A stretch of DNA of 64,000 bases, from positions 7,847,838 to 7,911,837 of the forward strand of contig CM034401.1 of assembly GCA_019925095.2 (NCBI GenBank), read 5' to 3'. The notes beneath the pieces were generated by a model that had not been told where the DNA came from, did not search any database, and saw only the letters and a program-made list of their open reading frames with translations. Made by a program: the position numbers and the translations under genes. The first letter of the stretch is position 1, and every line of letters starts with the position of its first letter. This document shows positions 10,167 through 21,760 of this stretch, in pieces. Source of the stretch: Dendrolimus kikuchii (taxonomy: Eukaryota; Arthropoda; Insecta; Lepidoptera; Lasiocampidae).

Positions 10167-13090
10167 AATATACATATTGTCAAGCCTGCTTCCCATTGAG
10201 GTAGCCAGAAATGATGGATCTGCACTTGCTAAGATCCTGACTAACACCTTTTCATTTATCTGCTTTTATTAGTCTCTTTATATATACATGTTTTTTAAGT
10301 GTTTTTTGGACAAACAAACACACACCGTATATACCCAAACTGAACTTAATCTTCCTTCAAAATATTTTCAATTTAATTATGGTGAGTACGTCGCTGTTCA
10401 TTGACTTCATCATTCACACAGAAGTTGTATGCAGAGATTGATAGAAAATATGTATGTATATGTCACTGAATATGTTGTCAATGTTTGAATGTATTATTTC
10501 TCAGATAAAAAGTTATGTCATTGGCTGACGTAACTCTATAGGTTAATTTCTATCGTATTAACCTAGAATCGACTATAACGAATGTTCAAAGAAATCACCC
10601 TTAGAACGCTATGTAACCATTGCATATACTGAAATAATTGCCTTGGCTCAATTAAAGTGGAAAAAGGAAAAATTTCCAACAAAGAACCGCACACAAAGAG
10701 CCCACATTTAAATCACTAGATTACACGCTTTTTCAGCAACAATAGAACATTATACGGTTCACACTAGCTCATTCTTTATTCATAGAAAATACCAACATTC
10801 CCACTGCGGAATAAACAGCATTTTCGAACATACAAAACATGCAAAAAGTGTCGCGAAAGTTGCATGCAAGTTGGGAATTCGGACGACACTTACCTCGGCC
10901 GGTGTTGGGCACTGTTGGGCAACTTCGAGTTAAGTTTATAGAGTGCCCGCCGGCCCCGTGTCCCGTTTTAGACGTTCAGATGGAATTCTAAACTTCGTAT
11001 GCACTTGCAGTATATTATGTTAAACATTTTGGGGGGTGAATTTGAATGGGTTGAATTGGGTAAGTGAAGTTCAATTTTGTGTACATCTTACATACAATCC
11101 AATTCTTCTGTAATTCAAATTATTTTGGGATATTTAATGAATATCCTAAGACGCGATTACAGCTGTGGCATCGACGTTTAATCCGGTCTCAACTGTCGTG
11201 CATGCTATAATAAAATTCCAAATTTTGCCGACGGTTATGTTTCACATGAAATATAATGAAGAATTTTCCTAAAACCCCAGTTTAATTTGGTTTTTTTTTA
11301 ATATTTTATTATATAAGTCTTTATCTATTTTTCTAAAACATACTACGTGCACGACAGTCATGCAACAGATACTTAAGCGATATAAAAATAAAGTACATAT
11401 TCCAAAAATTCATTCGGTCTTAGGTAGGGTCGACACAATATATCGATAAAATGATAGTGTCGACATGATAGTATTGTTATTTTTGATAATTTGTAGATTC
11501 TGTTTTATCGACATTAAAATATCATAAAACACCCATTATACATTGTATAAAATAAACACCGAAATCAACAATCAACATCGAAATCTTGGATGAAGTATGC
11601 ATCTCTTCAACACTTTTTCTTATACTGCATATACCTAAGACCGATTTTTTTTTTAAATTTCGTGATCGGCAGTGGTCGCGTGATTGAATTATTATAAAGA
11701 ATCAATATAAAGGATACAAAGGCATTTAATAAAATTAACATGACACCATTTAAACAGACTGTAATAAACCAAAGAATAATAAAGAAAAAGTGGTCTCAAA
11801 ATAAAATTGTATAATTTGACGTCTAAGATGACAGTTCTAAGTTATATGACCGGTTTTAATAGATTTAATAGCAGTGATAAAAATAATATAAATCCCAAGG
11901 CTGTCTGTCATTGATTAATTTTATCGATATGTAGAACCCACTAATCCACTTCGTACAATTGTGGTGTTAAGATGAAAGGGGAAGATCAGATGATACTGTG
12001 AGATATTTATGTGTAAGTAGGATATATATAAAAAAATCACCTTCTGCATGTGTGTCTGCGAAACTCGAATTGTAGTCTATGGATTTACTTGAAATGTTTT
12101 ACATAACTTTGCATCCTAATAATTTCGTATACTTTTATTCTACGTATTAAAATTCAGTTTTCTTATGTTTATATCGATAAAACTCGGAGAATAATCGATA
12201 AATACACATCCCTAATAATTAATATCAGACTGAGCCACAGCGAAGTGTAGTATCATAAATAAATCATCATCAAACATTAAACACACTTTTCATTCCATAG
12301 CTTCACGATTAACTGTCATTGTATTGAAGTGGCGACAAGAGAGTACGGGGAGGCGTAAACATTTTTACGAGACCATTCTATCTTGAACCCCCCTGTGCCC
12401 TCAGGCTCGAACAATAAAGGTGTTTCGAGGGTTGTTTTAAATGCTGCACAAGGTCAAGTTATCTGGTCGTAATAAATACTATTGGCGTGTAGGCGCCATG
12501 GTTCTTTATGATTGAGACGAATGCGTGCGGCGCCCGGGCGGCGTCAGGTGACGTCATAGTATTTTATAATTGTTCAGCTATTGTAAGGTTTGATATCAAT
12601 GTAATGTAAATGCCCAAGATAAGAGTGGGAAACCCTTGAAGGGGCCGCATGCCAACAAAAAATAGCTCTATCATTCTATCTGTGAAATAAAAAAGAAAGC
12701 AAAGAAAATAATATAAAGTAGTATTTGATAAAACAAAAAGTGTTCATTGTTATAATTGGTGTTATACTTAAAATCTTGGTGATTATACACGAATGAGATA
12801 TGTATTATTGTCTACCAGAACTTCGGTCGTAAAACGTGAAAGCATAAACTAAAAAAAAAACAGCAAAATATGCATAAATATGTATCGATGCTATCTTTTA
12901 AAAATAAAAAGTATTGGAAAAACCGGTCAAGTCCGTGTCAATCTAATGTTTCGATAGCGATGACTAACGTTTATAGTATATCAAAAGGCTAGGCATCCCT
13001 AATATAGCATCTAATCGAAAATACATCATATATCGAAAACTTGCCAACTGACTTTCAAACTAATTTCCATTTATAATATATTTTTAGTTC
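10167..13090. other. Long AT-rich stretch; two GC-richer islets, no gene recognised
   Basis: Mostly AT-rich with stops in all frames. 10890-10975 (CCTCGGCCGG, GCCCGCCGGCCCC) and 12330-12560 (GGCGCCCGGGCGGCG followed by GTGACGTCAT, a CRE-like site) are GC-richer. They may be regulatory or conserved non-coding DNA, but I cannot assign them. Confidence 0.4.
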
Positions 13091-13370
13091 TACCCGTGCA
13101 ACAGCGGCGAAAGAATATAATTTCCTGCGGCTGGGCGGCCTACGAGGCGACAAAACAACCCACAGCCAGGTAGTAGGGTACTTACCCGCCTAGATGGTTA
13201 CAAATCTTGAGTTGTGTTCCGGCATTAGTGGCAAGGTTTCAGTATATCTTAAAAGAGCAGCAACGCATTTGTAGCACCTTTGGTGTTGCAAATGTGATGG
13301 CGATGATAACCACTTCCCACCAGGTGAGCCATCTGCTTGTCGGTCAGCAGACCTCATGTAATAAAAATAA
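13091..13370 (+). repeat. Rep-A copy, diverged
   Basis: Starts CCCGTGCAACAGCGGCGAAA, has CCTACGAGGCGACAAAAC, AAAAGAGCAGCAACGCATTT and GGTGTTGCAAATG, and ends in an ATAAAAATAA tail. About 30 bp shorter than the best copies. Confidence 0.7.
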
Positions 13371-16300
13371 TAATATAACGTGTTTTAATTCTCCTATTAT
13401 ATTAATGTACTCTGTGATTTTAATGAAGAGTTTTATAATAATATAAAGACAAGTAATAAAGGTTGCTAAGATACTAAGAAAGTAATTTATATAAAAAAGC
13501 AAATCTTATAAACCAGTATTTACAAAATACTATCTTAAATAGTTTGGACAATCTATTTTACGTATAGGAACAACTTTGGTACCGTTTTGTTGGGGTTTTT
13601 TCAATACACCGAATGAATACTCCTTCGATTATACAATTCAAGTGCTTGAATCCAATTATACGTACATTGAATCTGTTATTCATACAGGTTGTAACGAGGA
13701 GGCTCAAAAGTCAGCTAATAGAGCCGGTAGATGGAGCGCTCTGCAGTATTGAATACGTAGCGAGCCAATCTCACCGATAGATGCTCTAAATTATATGCTG
13801 ATTTGAATCACACGCTGTAGCGTGTTCAAAAGGAGATAATTCGTCCATAAGTTTTGCTGAAGCTTGCTTCGCTCAAAGGCCTCTGTATCCAGCGAGGTAA
13901 TGCTCCAAGCGTTCTAGGTACAATGCCCAGCGACCATGGTCTGGTGGGGCTGGACGGACTTTAATATAGGTTTTTATTTTTATTTCATTTTTACTATTAT
14001 ATACATATTTTTAAGTTAGGTTTATTTATAGGATACAATTGATATAAATAATAATAATAAAAAAACAATTATTTAAATAAGTTTTTGATAGGTACTGATG
14101 GAGTTTTATTATTTTATTGTTTATCTTGACCTTATAACAAGTTATTCATATCTTGGATAAATCTGTTGCAGGTGGAGAGTTTGTACAATGAAAAATGAGA
14201 ATATAATCTGGTGAGGTAATTCAGACCAGTAGATATTGAAAATGGACCTTTTAGAATTTTTATCTGTCAGTCTGTAAGAGGACCACGTGAAAACTGTTCA
14301 ATGGATTTAAATGAAACTCGACAACAGAGCTTGCTTATATCGCGTCTGAATACCTAGGATACTTTTAATCCGATAAATGGCAACGTTTCTGTGAATATAG
14401 CCCAAAAAAAATTAATTACGCTACGGTCGCCTGATGCGACCGCAGCGTCATTTTTTTGGTTCTATTGTTTTAGTTACAATTCACTAACAATGACATAATG
14501 GCAACGCGAATGAAGTTTTGCTTACACTACTGGCATATTATATAGAGAAATGCTTAGGAGTCCACATATAATGAAGAGTTTCATAGAGAATACAAATGAC
14601 TTCAGTTTTCGTTATTTGGCCACGGCCATAAAAAATCATTGAATTGAAAATATTTCAAAAACTACTAAATAGATATTGTTCAAAATTATTTTCAGGGTAA
14701 GTATTTTTGAAGAGCTTTATTTTTTGAATTTTCCATCTCATACTTTAAGTGTGATTAAGATGATGAATTTTCACAATTTTGGGTGCAAATATCTCGCCAT
14801 CTATTGACTTAAAAAAATCATTAGAAGACCCGCATATTTTATAAGAAACGATTAATAATAATACAATATATTGAAAAAAATCTAGATCCAGTTACTTGTA
14901 TGGTGACTACTACTACCCCTAGTATTACTTATTGTCGTAGTTTCACTACATCTATTATAGTTATAGCAATATACAGACTACACCTACCGGTAGAATTTCA
15001 TTCATCTAGACTTCGTAGAGTCTGAGACATATGATTGTGACTTACACTGACGGACGGACTGACAAAACGATTTCATAAGGATTCCGTTTTTATCAAAATA
15101 GCTATATCATTAAAAGACGGATAAACGAATAATAAAACCTTTTTGCCAGCGGAGCAGTTTGTGCCTTGGGCCACAATAATTTAAATGTAAACTGTAATAG
15201 TGAGGCATGGATCGAGCCGATAATGTTTATTTCTAACGGCAAACTCTATTTGCTTTTTCTAACACAAGTGCCGGTGCTTCATTCTATATAAACAGACGGA
15301 GATGAACTCATGACTTTTGAATAAAGTTTTATTTATTTGCCTGTCTTGTTACATAATATAAAACTATAGAGGAGTACGCATATATTCGCTCGCTCGCTTA
15401 CGCAGCTTCGCACGCATGAAGCTTGAAGAGCTTTTATTTATGAAGTGAGGACGTTTGAATGTTTCGGGACAAAAGTAATGAAAAAAAAACCACGTATGTG
15501 TCTCAAAAACTCTTTTAGTTCTTTCGTTTACCTATCGCTACATCTGCGTGAAACGGTGTGTAATTATAACATTATTCCAGATGAAGCAGTAATGTAAAAT
15601 AATGTTTATATGAAAGAGTGGTCATAAGAAGACATTGTTATCATCGTCCGTTTAAAATATTACAAAAATATTTTTTATTAAGTTCAAACATTACTACGCT
15701 ATTTGAATCGTTTATCATATGACGTCATCACGCACTACGCTCTTACAGAAACTAGGCGGCTTCTGCATTTTGTGAGATGATAGAAAGCATCTCAATTTAT
15801 TTGACTGTCAACAACCATTATTCGATCTTCTGAGAAACTGCGGTAGGAAATTTTTAAATATCAACATAAATACAAGAAATACCACAGAGACTGCCAAAAT
15901 TATGCTTCTAATTATTATAATGTTTTTATGCTTTTAATAGATTAATTTCGAAAGATTCGTCATGTGGAAACCAGAATTCCAAATTGTACGAACAGTTGCT
16001 CTCAGCGACTGAGTTTCGTCCAGATACAGACAATACAGTAAATAATCTATAGGGACGAGTGAGTTGTGCACTAGTTTGCGCTGATACATGATTTATTATA
16101 CTAGAATTGCGTTCTTGGAGTTTTGGCTACATGATTGATATACATAAATGGTTTATTACGTTTTCATTAGTTTATAACCGTGGAAAAAGTATTCTTCTTT
16201 CATCTCACAACTTAAAATGAACCCCATCTAAACATTTTCTTAGTAGAACAACAGTATATGATGTTATTGTTAAAATTAAATTTTTGATCATCGTTAAAAG

Positions 16301-16693
16301 ATCTCTTATGTACTATTGTGGATTTACATTTTTAAAATTTCTTTTTCTCAATTCTTAAAGTAATTTTTTTCTTAATATTGTCATCATAAATAAATGATAT
16401 TGATTATAATGGAATGTTTGCCAGTATTCAGAAATACGTATGCCCCGGAATTTTGCGTCGATCCGCATTGACGCTTCTCAGAATTTACGTGACTCTGAAG
16501 GCAACATTTACACCGCGACGTATCAAAACGTGTTTTATATTTATTTTTTTGTAAACAACGGCATTTCGGCCATTATGATAAAGATGTATGAGTTGGGTTT
16601 TAATGGATACATACTTTCGTAGACCAGTATTCGAGTTTTTCGTTGGGTATTATGATAACCATAAGCTCATTTACATTTACCCTTTTTATTTAC
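13371..16693. other. AT-rich DNA with Helitron-like interior words; no gene recognised
   Basis: Around 14220-14460 (ATGGATTTAAATGAAACTCG, then GGTCGCCTGATGCGACC) and 14990-15120 (CTGACGGACGGACTGAC, CGATTTCATAAGGATTCCG) there are words typical of degraded lepidopteran Helitrons or similar elements. I find no clean ends. The rest is plain AT-rich sequence. The open frame 16440-16622 has no recognisable motif. Confidence 0.35.
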
Positions 16694-16992
16694 ATAATAA
16701 CAGCCCATTATAATAAATGTCCCACTGCTCGGCTCGAGCCTTCCATTATAGGGGAAACGGGCAGTATACCCGCCACGCTTGTCCAAGGTGGCTTGGCAGG
16801 TTTGACACATCGTTTATCTCGATGTGCAGGTTGCATCACGATGTTTTCCTTCACCGTTGTTATCACGTGGTAATTATAAAATATGCATATTAGGTCAGAA
16901 AACTGCCTAAGCGGCGCATGCTTTCCGGCCAGGATCGAGAACCCGCGCTCTTTGAGCATGGGACGCGTGCGCTAGCCACTACGCTACCACAA
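16694..16992 (-). mobile_element. tRNA-derived SINE (family C), minus-strand copy
   Basis: On the minus strand: GTGGTAGCGTAGTGGCTAGC (A box), GGGTTCTCGATCCTGGCC (B box with a 1-bp insertion), TAGGCAGTTTTCTGACCTAA, ATGCATATTTTATAATTACC, CTTGGACAAGCGTGGCGGGT, and the tail GGGCTGTTATTATG. The open frames on both strands here are the SINE. Confidence 0.85.
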
Positions 16993-17928
16993 ATTTTATT
17001 TCTATGTAATAAAATGTAAATATTGTTAGACAGTGATCATCATCCAGCAAATCCTAAGGTGGTAAGGAAGCTGCAAAATGGTAAAATATATTGTCGTCGT
17101 TTATTAAAATAATGATGACAAGATTTTTTTCAATTGAACATGTCGTGGTACCTCGGTGGCTGAAGCTTCCGTGCCTCATTCCACTGATACATATAATATA
17201 GGTTAAAACTTTGGCTAGTTCTAAATGAACAGCTTAGATAGTTGTTATGACGTAATTTCCCATTTTTACAGTACATTAAATCGGCGTGAGAAAGGTTTTC
17301 TTCGAGATCGCCGAGGTTTAAAAACGACAACTAATCCACTTTGCATAATCATAGCAAGTATACTTTGTACACAAAATAGTTACAAATAATACCAAAAAAT
17401 AGTGGTGATGTACAAAGGTGAGCTTAATCCTAAAAAGAATTTTTCCAGCAAACTTATGGGTCTAACGAGAATGGGAAAACAAGAGGCATATCATAAAAAA
17501 AGGCATAATCCTCGCAGTAAGACTTTTCTAGGCGGTTAATAAACATTTTTCTTGATATAATGCTGGTATTCGCACCGGTGTGTATGGTGGTCTTATTACT
17601 TTAACATGCCATTCGCGTCTTGGAATATTGGAACAATTTATGCGAGACCCCTGTAATTTAGAAGTGTTCCCCATCGAAGGTTCAGGTTGACACCTCCGGT
17701 GGGCACCAGGAATTTTGATTACTCATTTTGCGCCCAAATTTCGTAACTTCAAAGTTATTACGATCATTTTTACAGGTGAGTTTCAACAATAATAAAACTT
17801 TGGGTTAAAGTTACGTTACATATTTAAGTCTCATGACAAAGTATTAAAAGTAAGAAATGAGGATAGCTATAACACTTTCTGAATGTTAGTCGTTATATTT
17901 TGAATACTTATATGATTTTATTTATGAA
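16993..17928. other. No gene recognised
   Basis: AT-rich. 17545-17700 is slightly GC-richer and open for about 40 codons in one frame, but shows no family motif. Confidence 0.4.
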
Positions 17929-18070
17929 CTAGTTGTGCCCGCTACTTTGTTAGCGCGGAATATGGGTTCTGCAATAAGTTTATATTTTTACGATTACCGC
18001 AATCACATCGCACATGTTATGAAGAATGGTATATAGTAAAAAAAATCTGTAATGAAAGCGTATTTACGAA
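17929..18070 (-). mobile_element. Helitron 3' end fragment
   Basis: On the minus strand the sequence TTCCGCGCTAACAAAGTAGC, GGGCACAACTAG followed by T gives the Helitron 3' hairpin region and the CTAG terminus (17929-17932). The 5' end is not clear; the right border is a guess. Confidence 0.5.
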
Positions 18071-18166
18071 GAGGTTAGTTAGAGAAAGTAGATGATGCAA
18101 ATAATATATCGGAGCATGTAGAGATCCATTGAGTCCTACCTACCCATATCTGAAACAGGCATGATA

Positions 18167-18427
18167 CATACATACATAACTTCACACCAGTTCCCTTGCG
18201 GGGTAGGCACGAACAACAGAGCGCCATTCAGGCTTATTCTTACACACCTCACTTGCTTCTTTGACATTCATAGCTCTTGTCATGCACGCTCGTCTGTTCT
18301 TAAGGCTCCTGACATCACCTTCTGCTAGTACACGATCAATTTGATCATGGTAGGTGTGTCGTAGCCTTCCACGACTTCTGATCCACTGTTGCATTGTATA
18401 TCTGTTTAGTCATTTTTTCATGATGGC
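18167..18427 (-). mobile_element. 5'-truncated RTE-like retrotransposon (family E) with 13-bp TSD
   Basis: The insertion is flanked by the direct repeat AACAGGCATGATA (18154-18166 and 18428-18440). On the minus strand it encodes a C-terminal protein tail ending ...RAYPARELV, then a TGA stop, then at once an (ATGT)n tail. A nearly absent 3' UTR and a simple-repeat tail are typical of the RTE clade; the clade call is inference. Sister copies lie at 27947, 37949, 50477 and 51771, all shorter. Confidence 0.75.
18182..18394 (-). pseudogene. C-terminal end of the family E retrotransposon protein
   Basis: About 70 codons remain open, including THYDQ-like TYHDQIDRVL, RRACMTRAMNVKEASEVC and PEWRSVVRAYPARELV. 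The same segment is seen, more diverged, at 55799-56017 (TYHNKIQNIL, MKVDEVKGIC, PKWRSII). No reverse transcriptase motif is left because the copy is truncated. It probably is the extreme C-terminus of ORF2 of an RTE-like LINE. There is no host function to assign. Confidence 0.6.
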
Positions 18428-18600
18428 AACAGGCATGATATTGTTGCGAATTGGTCCTTTGCAGGAGTTTTATTACCCATTGGAATTTGAGTGATCTACT
18501 GTTCGCGCTAATCCCTTCGTACGCTTCCTGGTAAGACGTCATAAATCCTTCTTTCTAGTGTTTGTATTTCAAGTACATTTTTAAAAGTCAATAATCTGAC

Positions 18601-18875
18601 AAGTTAAGAATTCCAAGAACCAGTGCGCACGTTGTTAGGCTATTTTACAAACATAAGGTCGGTCAATCGGGGACTGAGTTAGTTTTATTTCAACTGCGAT
18701 CGAGGCGTTAGTGTGCATTTAGAGCGAGTATATTATAACGATGGACTTTGCGCGGTTTATGTGAATACGATTTTTGATTTTACGGTTAGGACTTGTTGTA
18801 TTCGGTTGTATTTGTAAGAACTGAATTACGGATGTATACTTCTAACAAACTTTGTGATAATTCCAACGGCATTTT
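18601..18875 (+). repeat. Unclassified interspersed repeat F, copy 2
   Basis: Collinear with 1976-2275 (AAGAACCAGTG, GTTGTTAGGCTA, GAGGCGTTAG, TATAACGATGGACTTTGCGC, TTGTTGTATTCGGTTGTATT, TTTGTAAGAACTG). No known ends. Confidence 0.6.
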
Positions 18876-19828
18876 AATTTCACATCTCACAATTTCTTAA
18901 CAATATGTACCTATGTATTTATATGTGTATCTACTGATGAACCCTGTAAGATATCGAAGTGGAATATACACTAAAATTTATAATGAAAATTCTGTTTTAA
19001 TCCTTAAAAAATTTCATTGAAACCGTTTGGTTGTTACAAAATCTATTCGAAATGAAATTTTCAGATAGACTGACAGGCAAAAATTCTAGAAACGGCTATT
19101 TATGATTGGGTGTCGTATAAACAGCACTCACTAAAGATATTGTTTAAATTGGTAGTTTTTTTATTGGCCAAAATGTAACTATAAATGGTAAGTAGAAATG
19201 TCTGTAGTCGCTTTGAGTCAAGATGGTGTCCGGCAGCACGCAGTATGGACAGTGCTAGGTCAGGTGTCTAATACGTGTTATCCTCGGGTGTGACCCAAAC
19301 AAAGGCGGGCAGACATGATTGTATCAATGTTGAGAATTTTCAAAACAAATACAGATGAAGTTCCTTAGGAAACATTACTACAACAATTCAAACATTTTTA
19401 AAAAATGTACTCCAAAAAACAAGTCCTTTATACCTCTGTGTTTTTGTGGTAAGCCACACTAGATTATTCGAGGCTCCTTTGTATTAAAAGCTTGCTATTT
19501 TTCTTGTCTTTGAGATTTCACCCGCTAGCAGTATGATAAACTAACTTGGCTGTAACTCCTTGTACGTTACTACTTTGTTTTTAGAACAAGGCTTTCATTA
19601 AAAACGGGGCTTAAGTCTTTAATTAAATATAATTATGAAAAAAGGATATTAGGTATAAATATCGCCTGGTAAAACACGTAATTATGTGTTATCCTAAAAT
19701 CACAAAACTAGATGGTGCCACAGTTCAATTTTAAGTGTTTTTTTAGAGGAACGGGCGGTGTAGATATGCCGACGTTGATTTTATCATAACAATAATTGTG
19801 GATGTATATGTATTTTCTCCCAAGAACT
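18876..19828. other. AT-rich DNA, nothing recognised
   Basis: A short block at 19050-19110 (TTTCAGATAGACTGACAGGC) resembles 23285-23320, so a very old repeat may be present. Nothing else found. Confidence 0.4.
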
Positions 19829-20138
19829 ATCCGTGCACGAACGGAGAAAGAATACAATTTCCTGGGGCGGCCTGTCGTAAGAGGCGACAAAACCACCCAC
19901 AGCCAGGTGATAGGGCATTTGCCCGACTGGATGGCTACCATCCCTGGTCTAAAGTATGTCGCCATAACAACCTTTGGTTGTGTTCCGACATCAGTGACCA
20001 GGTTCCACTCTCCCTTAAGAGAGCAGCAGCGCATTTGTAGCACCTTTGGTGGTGTTGCAAATGTCCATAGGCGATGGTAACCGCTTTCCATCAAGTGGGC
20101 CGTCTGCCGGTCTGCTGAACTCCTGCAATAAAAAAAAG
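19829..20138 (+). repeat. Rep-A full copy
   Basis: Runs from CCGTGCACGAACGGAGAAAG to TCCTGCAATAAAAAAAAG. It has CCTGTCGTAAGAGGCGACAA, CCAGGTTCCACTCTCCCTTA and GGTGTTGCAAATGTCCATAG. It gives open frames of 80-128 codons on both strands, which are artefacts of the repeat. Confidence 0.8.
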
Positions 20139-20473
20139 AACAACCCTATTCACGAAAAACTGTTTCGCAATGTGTATACGAATATTTAATAAATTACTAC
20201 CATCCATCATAGAACTGCTGTTGAAATTATATGAAAAAAAAGCTAAAAATATGGTTACTGGAAAAAATGATCTACTCAGTTAATGATTTTCTTAAGTACA
20301 ATAGAGATATATTATTTGTGTTGTGGAATAAATACTTATTTGTTTAAATATTATGATACTGGCAGTTCGGTTTTATGTTATTATAATTAAAAGAAAATCG
20401 AGTTGGTTGTGATTCGAACGCAAGGAAAAATGGCGTTTTATTTTCTTTACTCCCATTTTAATTTAAATGCTTA

Positions 20474-21758
20474 GTCTGGCCATAAATACTGTTACAATAA
20501 AAAGAAACAAAATATTACATTTGAATTTGGAATTTGTCATTTTTATATGATTGTTCATTGTGTTTTCTCATTTTAGCGCCAATACATTTTGCAATATTAA
20601 AATGCGAGTCGGGCGATAAAGAGAACCGAACCGCTGTGATTGCATTGCACAAAGTAGGTATGGAGCCAAATGCAATTTTTAAAACTCTCCATACGCTCGG
20701 TATTAGTCAAATGTTTGTGTACAGGGCTATTAATAGGTACAATGAGACCTTCTCTGTTTGTGACAGAAAAAGATCTGGCCGTCCACGTAGTGTTCGTACG
20801 AAAAAGGTGGTCAAAGCAGTAAGGGAAAGAATTCGAAGAAATCCTGTCCGAAAGCAAAAGATTTTATCTCGGGAGATGAAGATATCACCTAGAGCCATGT
20901 CGCGTATTTTAAAAGATGACTTAGGACTTGCAGCCTATAAGAGATGCACTGGTCATTTCTTAACTCATGATTTAAAAAAGAATAGGGTGGTAAAATCGAA
21001 ACAACTACTGAAGCGGTACGCAAAAGGAGGTTACAGAAAAATTTTGTTTACGGATGAGAAAAAATTAACAATTGAGCAACATTTTAACAAATAAAATGAC
21101 CGTATTTATATTCGAAGCTCTAAGGAAACTTCTCAATTAGTCGACAGAGTGCAAGGTAGGCATTATACGTCTTCAATGATAGTTTGGTGGGGTGTTAGCT
21201 ATAAAGCAGTGACTGAGCCATATTTTTGTAAAAAAGGTATCAAAACATCGGTACAAGTGTATAAATATACCATTTTTGGGAAGGTAGTTAAGCCCCTTAA
21301 CAACACCATGTTCAATAACCAAGAATGGTCCTTCCAGCAAGACTCGGCGCCAGGTCATAAAGCTCGGTCCACGCAGTCTTGGTTGGAAACGAACGTTTCG
21401 GACTTCATCAGAGCTGAAGACTGGCCGTCGTCTAGAGCCGATCTTAATCCGCTGGATTATGATTTATGGTCAGCCTTAGAGAGTACGGCTTGCTCTAAAC
21501 GCCATGATAATTTGGAGTCCCTAAAACAATCCATACGATTTGCAGTGAAGAATTTTCCCATAGAAGGAGTGCGTGCTTCTATTGATAACTGGCCTCAACG
21601 TTTAAAGGACTGTATTGCAGCCAATGGAGACCACTTCGAATAAGCTTTTTATATTTTAAATTGTTTTATATTTATGTATTAAACTAACACACTGTAAAAC
21701 TTATAAATGTTATTTGCAATAGAAAAAAAAATCTTTGTTACAATATTTATGTCAAGAC
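20474..21758 (+). mobile_element. maT-type mariner transposon, 1285 bp, with TIRs and TA target duplication
   Basis: The left end GTCTGGCCATAAATACTG (20474) and the reverse complement of the right end, GTCTTGACATAAATATTG (to 21758), form 24-bp terminal inverted repeats with four mismatches. TA dinucleotides flank both ends (20472-20473, 21759-21760), as for the Tc1/mariner superfamily. The single transposase frame has a DD37D triad, which defines the maT family. The element is non-autonomous now because the frame is broken, but both ends look usable by a related transposase. Confidence 0.92.
20590..21643 (+). pseudogene. maT mariner transposase, one premature stop, start codon lost
   Basis: The frame encodes the DNA-binding half (two helix-turn-helix regions with RKRSGRPRSVRTKK as the linker) and then the catalytic domain. 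I see FTDEKK (first Asp), QQDSAPGH (second Asp) and LNPLDYDLW (third Asp), with 37 residues between the second and third, so DD37D. The reading frame is the same on both sides of a TAA at 21092-21094, directly after HFNK, where relatives usually have Gln. A single CAA-to-TAA change explains the break. The N-terminus lacks an in-frame ATG; an ATG at 20602 is one frame off, which suggests a small indel just after the start. The protein ends at DHFE and TAA (21643), the usual place. Function when intact: cut-and-paste transposition in the nucleus. Confidence 0.88.
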
Positions 21759-21760
21759 TA

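Noticed and set aside
13860..13960. Possible gag-like fragment on the minus strand (RWALYLERLEHYL)
   Set aside because: Only about 13 residues look similar and stops follow; too little to support.
19708..20094. Open frames of 80-128 codons on both strands
   Set aside because: They lie in a Rep-A copy; the same translation recurs at 3525, 29150, 34877, 36012 and 36569, so it is a repeat, not a gene.
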